Assembly (NCBI GenBank): GCA_023101725.1
Contig: JALJCO010012624.1
Location: 1-64,000, forward strand
Length of the DNA stretch: 64,000 bases
From: Atherinomorus stipes
Taxonomy: Eukaryota; Chordata; Actinopteri; Atheriniformes; Atherinidae
Direction: 5' to 3'
Shown here: positions 60,061 through 64,000 of the stretch, one piece after another
Layout of the letters: the number at the start of each line of letters is the position of its first letter
Numbering within the stretch: position 1 is the first letter of the stretch
Made by a program: the position numbers and the translations under genes
The notes under the pieces: model-generated
What the model saw: the letters and a program-made list of their open reading frames with translations, nothing else
What the model was told of the DNA's origin: nothing
Databases searched by the model: none

Positions 60061-63000
60061 CTCGCTCTGTGACGTAACCATGGAGACGTGTGGACCTCCG
60101 TCTGTGATGTAACCATGGAGACGTGTGGACCTCCCTCTGTGACGTAACCATGGAGACGTGTGGACCTCCGTCTGTGACGTAACCATGGAGACGTGTGGAC
60201 CTCCCTCTGTGACGTAACCATGGAGACGTGTGGACTTCCGTCTGTGACGTAACCATGGAGACGTGTGGACGTCCCTCTGTGATGTAACCATGGAGACGTG
60301 TGGACGTCCCTCTGTGACGTAACCATGGAGACCAGTGGACCTCGCTCTGTGACGTAACCATGGAGACGTGTGGACCTCCGTCTGTGATGTAACCATGGAG
60401 ACGTGTGGACATCCCTCTGTGACGTAACCATGGAGACGTGTGGACCTCCGTCTGTGACGTAACCATGGAGACGAGTGGACCTCGCACTGTGACGTAACCA
60501 TGGAGACGTGTGGACCTCTGTCTGTGATTTAACCATGGAGACGTGTTGACCTCCGTCTGTGAGGTAACCATGGAGACGTGTGGACCTCTGTCTGTGACGT
60601 AACCATGGAGACGTGTGGACGTCCCTCTGTGACGTAACCATGAAGACGTGTGGACCCTCGCTCTGTTACGTAACCATGGAGACGTGTGGACCTCGCTCTG
60701 TGATGTAACCTTGGAGATGTGTGGACGTCCCTCTGTGACGTAACCATGGAGACGTGTGGACGTCCCTCTGTGACGTAACCATGGAGACGTGTGGACCTCG
60801 CTCTGTGACGTAACCATGGAGACGTGTGGACCTCGCTCTGTGACGTAACCATGGAGACGTGTGGACCTCGCTCTGTGACGTAACCATGGAGACGTGTGGA
60901 CCTCCGTCTGTGACGTAACCATGGAGACGTGTGGACCTCTGTCTGTGACGTAACCATGGAGACGTGTAGACCTCCGTCTGTGACGAAACCATGGAGACGT
61001 GCGGACCTCACTCTGTGATGTAACCATGGAGACGTGTGGACCTCCGTCTGTAACGTAACCATGGAGACGTGTGGACTTGCGTCTGTGACGTAACCATGGA
61101 GACGTGTGGACGTCCCTCTATGACGTAACCATGGAGACGTGTGGACGTACCTCTGTGACGTAACAATGGAGACGGTGGACCTCGCTCTGTGAGGTAACCA
61201 TGGAGACGTGTGGACCTACGTCTGTGACGAAACCATGGAGATGTGTGGACCTCCGTCTGTGACCTAACCATGGAGACATGTGGACGTCGCTCTGTGATGT
61301 AACCATGGAGACGTGTGGACCTCCGTCTGTGACCTTACCATGGAGACGTGTGGACCTCCGTCTGTGACGTAACCATGGAGACGTGTAGACGTCCCTCTGT
61401 GACGAAACCATGGAGACGTGCGGACCTCGCTCTGTGATGTAACCATGGAGACGTGTGGAACTCGCTCTGTGAAGTAACCATGGAGACGTGTGGACTTCCG
61501 TCCGTGACGGAACCATGGAGACGTGTGGACGTCCCTCTGTGACGTAACCATGGAGATGTGTGGACCTCGCTCTGTCACGTAACCATAGAGACGTGTGGAC
61601 CTCGCTCTCTGACGTAACCATGGAGATGTGCGGACGTCCCTCTGTGACGTAACCATGGAGACGTGTGTTCGTCCCTCTGTGACGTAACCATGGAGACGTG
61701 TGGACGTCCCTCTATGACGTAACCATGGAGACGTGTGGACCTCCGTCTGTAACGTAACCATGGAGAGGTGTGGACCTCGCTCTGTGACGTAACCATGGAG
61801 ACGTGTGGACCTCCCTCTGTGACGTAACCATGGAGACGTGTGGACGTACCTCTGTGACGTAACCATGGAGACGGTGGACCTCCCTCTGTGACGTAACCAT
61901 GGAGACGTGTGGACCTCCCTCTGTGACGTAACCATGGAGACGTGTGGACCTTGCTCTGTCACGCAACCATGGAGACGTGTGGACCTCGCTCTGTGACGTA
62001 ACCATGGAGATGTGCGGACGTCCCTCTGTGACGTAACCATGGACACGTGTGGACCTCCCTCTGTGACGTAACCATGGAGACGTGCGGACCTCGCTCTGTG
62101 ACGTAACCATGGAGACGTGCGGACGTCCCTCTGGGACGTAACCATGGAGACATGTGGACGTCCCTCTGTGATGTAACCATGGAGACGTGTGGACCTCCGT
62201 CTGTGACGTAACCATGGAATCGTGTGGACCTCCCTCTGTGACGTAACCATGGAGGTGTGTGGACCTTGCTCTGTGACGTGACCATGGAGACGTGTGGACC
62301 TCGCTCTGTCGCGTAACCATGGAGACGTGTGGACCTCGCTCTGTGACGTAACCATGGAGATGTGCGGACGTCCCTCTGTGACGTAACCATGGAGACGTGT
62401 GGACGTCCCTCTGTGACGTAACCATGGAGACGTGTGGACCTCGCTCTGTGATGCAACCATGGACACGTGTGGATGTCCCTCTGTCACGTAACCATGGAGA
62501 CATGTGGAAGTCCCTCTGTGACGTAACCATGGAGACGTGTGGACCTCGCTCTGTGACGTAACCATGGAAACGTGTGGACCTCCGTCTGTGATGTAACCAT
62601 GGAGACGTGTGGACATCCCTCTGTGACGTAACCATGGAGACGTGTGGACCTCCGTCTGTGACGTAACCATGGAGAGGAGTGGACCTCGCACTGTGACGTA
62701 ACCATGGAGACGTGTGGACTTCCGTCTGTGACGTAACCATGGAGACGTGTGGACGTCCCTCTATGACGTAACCATGGAGACGTGTGGACGTCCCTCTGTG
62801 ACGTAACCATGGAGACCAGTGGACCTCGCTCTGTGACGTAACCATGGAGACGTGTGGACCTCCGTCTGTGATGTAACCATGGAGACGTGTGGACATCCCT
62901 CTGTGACGTAACCATGGAGACGTGTGGACCTCCGTCTGTGACGTAACCATGGAGACGAGTGGACCTCGCACTGTGACGTAACCATGGAGACGTGTGGACC

Positions 63001-64000
63001 TCTGTCTGTGATGTAACCATGGAGACGTGTTGACCTCCGTCTGTGAGGTAACCATGGAGACGTGTGGACCTCTGTCTGTGACGTAACCATGGAGGAGCGT
63101 GTGGACGTCCCTCTGTGACGTAACCATGGAGACGTGTGGACCTCCCTCTGTGACGTAACCATGGAGACGTGTGGACCTCGCTCTGTGATGTAACCTTGGA
63201 GATGTGTGGACGTCCCTCTGTGACGTAACCATGGAGACGTGTGGACGTCCCTCTGTGACGTAACCATGGAGTCGTGTGGACCTCGCTCTGTGACGTAACC
63301 ATGGAGACGTGTGGACCCCTCCTCTGTGACGTAACCATGGAGACGTGTGGACCTCGCTCTGTGACGTAACCATGGAGACGTGTGGACCTCCGTCTGTGAC
63401 CTAACCATGGAGACGTGTGGACCTCCGTCTGTGACTTAACCATGGAGACGTGTGGACCTCCGTCTGTGACGTAACCATGGAGACGTGCGGACCTCACTCT
63501 GTGATGTAACCATGGAGACGTGTGGACCTCCGTCTGTGACGTAACCATGGAGACGTGTGGACCTCCCTCTGTGACGTAACCATGGAGACGTGTGGACCTC
63601 CCTCTGTGACGTAACCATGGAGACGTGTGGACGTCCCTCTGTGACGTAACCATGGAGACGTGTGGACCTCGCTCTGTGAGGTAACCATGGAGACGTGTGG
63701 ACCTCCGTCTGTGACGTAACCATGGAGATGTGTGGACCTCCCTCTGTGACGTAACCATGGAGACGTGTGGACCTCCCTCTGTGACGTAACCATGGAGACG
63801 TGTGGACCTCCGTCTGTGACGTAACCATGGAGACGTGTGGACCTCCGTCTGTGACGTAACCATGGAGACGTGTGGACCTCCCTCTGTGACGTAACCATGG
63901 AGACGTGTGGACCTCGCTCTGTGATGTAACCATGGAGACGTGTGGACCTCGCTCTGTGACGTAACCATGGAGACGTGTGGACTTTCCGTCTGTGACGGAA

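Larger units (their letters stand above)
46752..64000. repeat. Satellite B, last block: about 490 units, running off the right edge
   Basis: This is the longest uninterrupted stretch of the 35-bp array. It holds a 595-bp higher-order pair (47943/48538) and nested duplications between 48 and 56 kb. From about 56.9 to 60.1 kb there are many 1-few-bp indels set in otherwise very uniform units. The antisense strand is open for 6.8 kb (53874-60641), a consequence of the stop-free unit. No LTR or other interruption is present, and the array has no right boundary in this window. Confidence 0.95.

Noticed and set aside
53874..60641. 2,255-codon antisense open frame, and dozens of similar ones across satellite B
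   Set aside because: The 35-bp unit has no stop on the minus strand in any frame, so length is expected. The frame runs through indels and changes unit phase freely, has no promoter, splice or codon-bias evidence, and encodes only the repeat.
2103..64000. CRISPR array
   Set aside because: Direct repeats are present, but there are no unique spacers between them, the unit is continuous, no cas genes are near, and the genome looks eukaryotic.
2103..64000. Vertebrate telomere, alpha satellite, 5S or 45S rDNA
   Set aside because: No ttaggg runs, no 171-bp period, no CENP-B box that I can see, and no rRNA-like sequence; the period is 35 bp.
2103..64000. Start codons in good context at every ccatgg as real translation starts
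   Set aside because: ccatgg is part of the repeat core and palindromic, so it gives ATG on both strands in most units regardless of function.

Overview
This window is almost entirely tandem repeat DNA from a eukaryotic nuclear genome, with no protein-coding or RNA gene that I can support. A solo long terminal repeat (LTR) with TATA-like and AATAAA signals, many CpG to TpG/CpA differences between repeat copies, and non-coding unique DNA at the left edge all suggest a vertebrate. I cannot name the clade or species from sequence alone. Subtelomeric, pericentromeric or microchromosome satellite would fit, but that is inference.

Layout. Positions 1-317 are unique flanking DNA. Positions 318-2102 are minisatellite A: about 25 copies of a 71-bp GC-rich unit whose length steps by 6 bp (71, 77, 83). 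From 2103 to the right edge runs satellite B, about 1,600 copies of a 35-bp unit with the core ccatggagacgtgtgg, making up about 89% of the window and continuing past its end. Satellite B is broken by one 1.04-kb G-rich block (7548-8585) and by eight copies of the same 470-bp solo LTR, starting at 17107, 18596, 20887, 23065, 26525, 29904, 37064 and 46282.

History read from the sequence. All eight LTRs sit at the same phase of the 35-bp unit, with the same 4-bp target-site duplication (CCAT) and the same diagnostic neighbouring units. One LTR therefore inserted once, and array amplification then copied it. Larger duplications overlie the 35-bp periodicity: 560 bp at 3.4-4.4 kb, about 1.0 kb at 5-7 and 12-13 kb, a block shifted by about 4.3 kb between 9.4-11.3 and 13.7-15.6 kb, a recurrent 595-bp (17-unit) higher-order repeat at 24-35 and 48 kb, a 3,149-bp tandem duplication at 37.7-44.1 kb, and nested 1.75, 3.39, 4.66 and 5.8-kb-offset duplications at 48-56 kb.

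The antisense strand of both satellites is free of stop codons in all three frames, so it carries very long open frames (up to about 2,255 codons). These are a by-product of unit composition and I do not call them genes. The G-rich block and several clusters of irregular 1-few-bp indels may be assembly or consensus artefacts. I found no new gene system. The points of interest are the hitch-hiking LTR, the higher-order repeat structure, and a CRE/X-box-like sequence repeated in most units.
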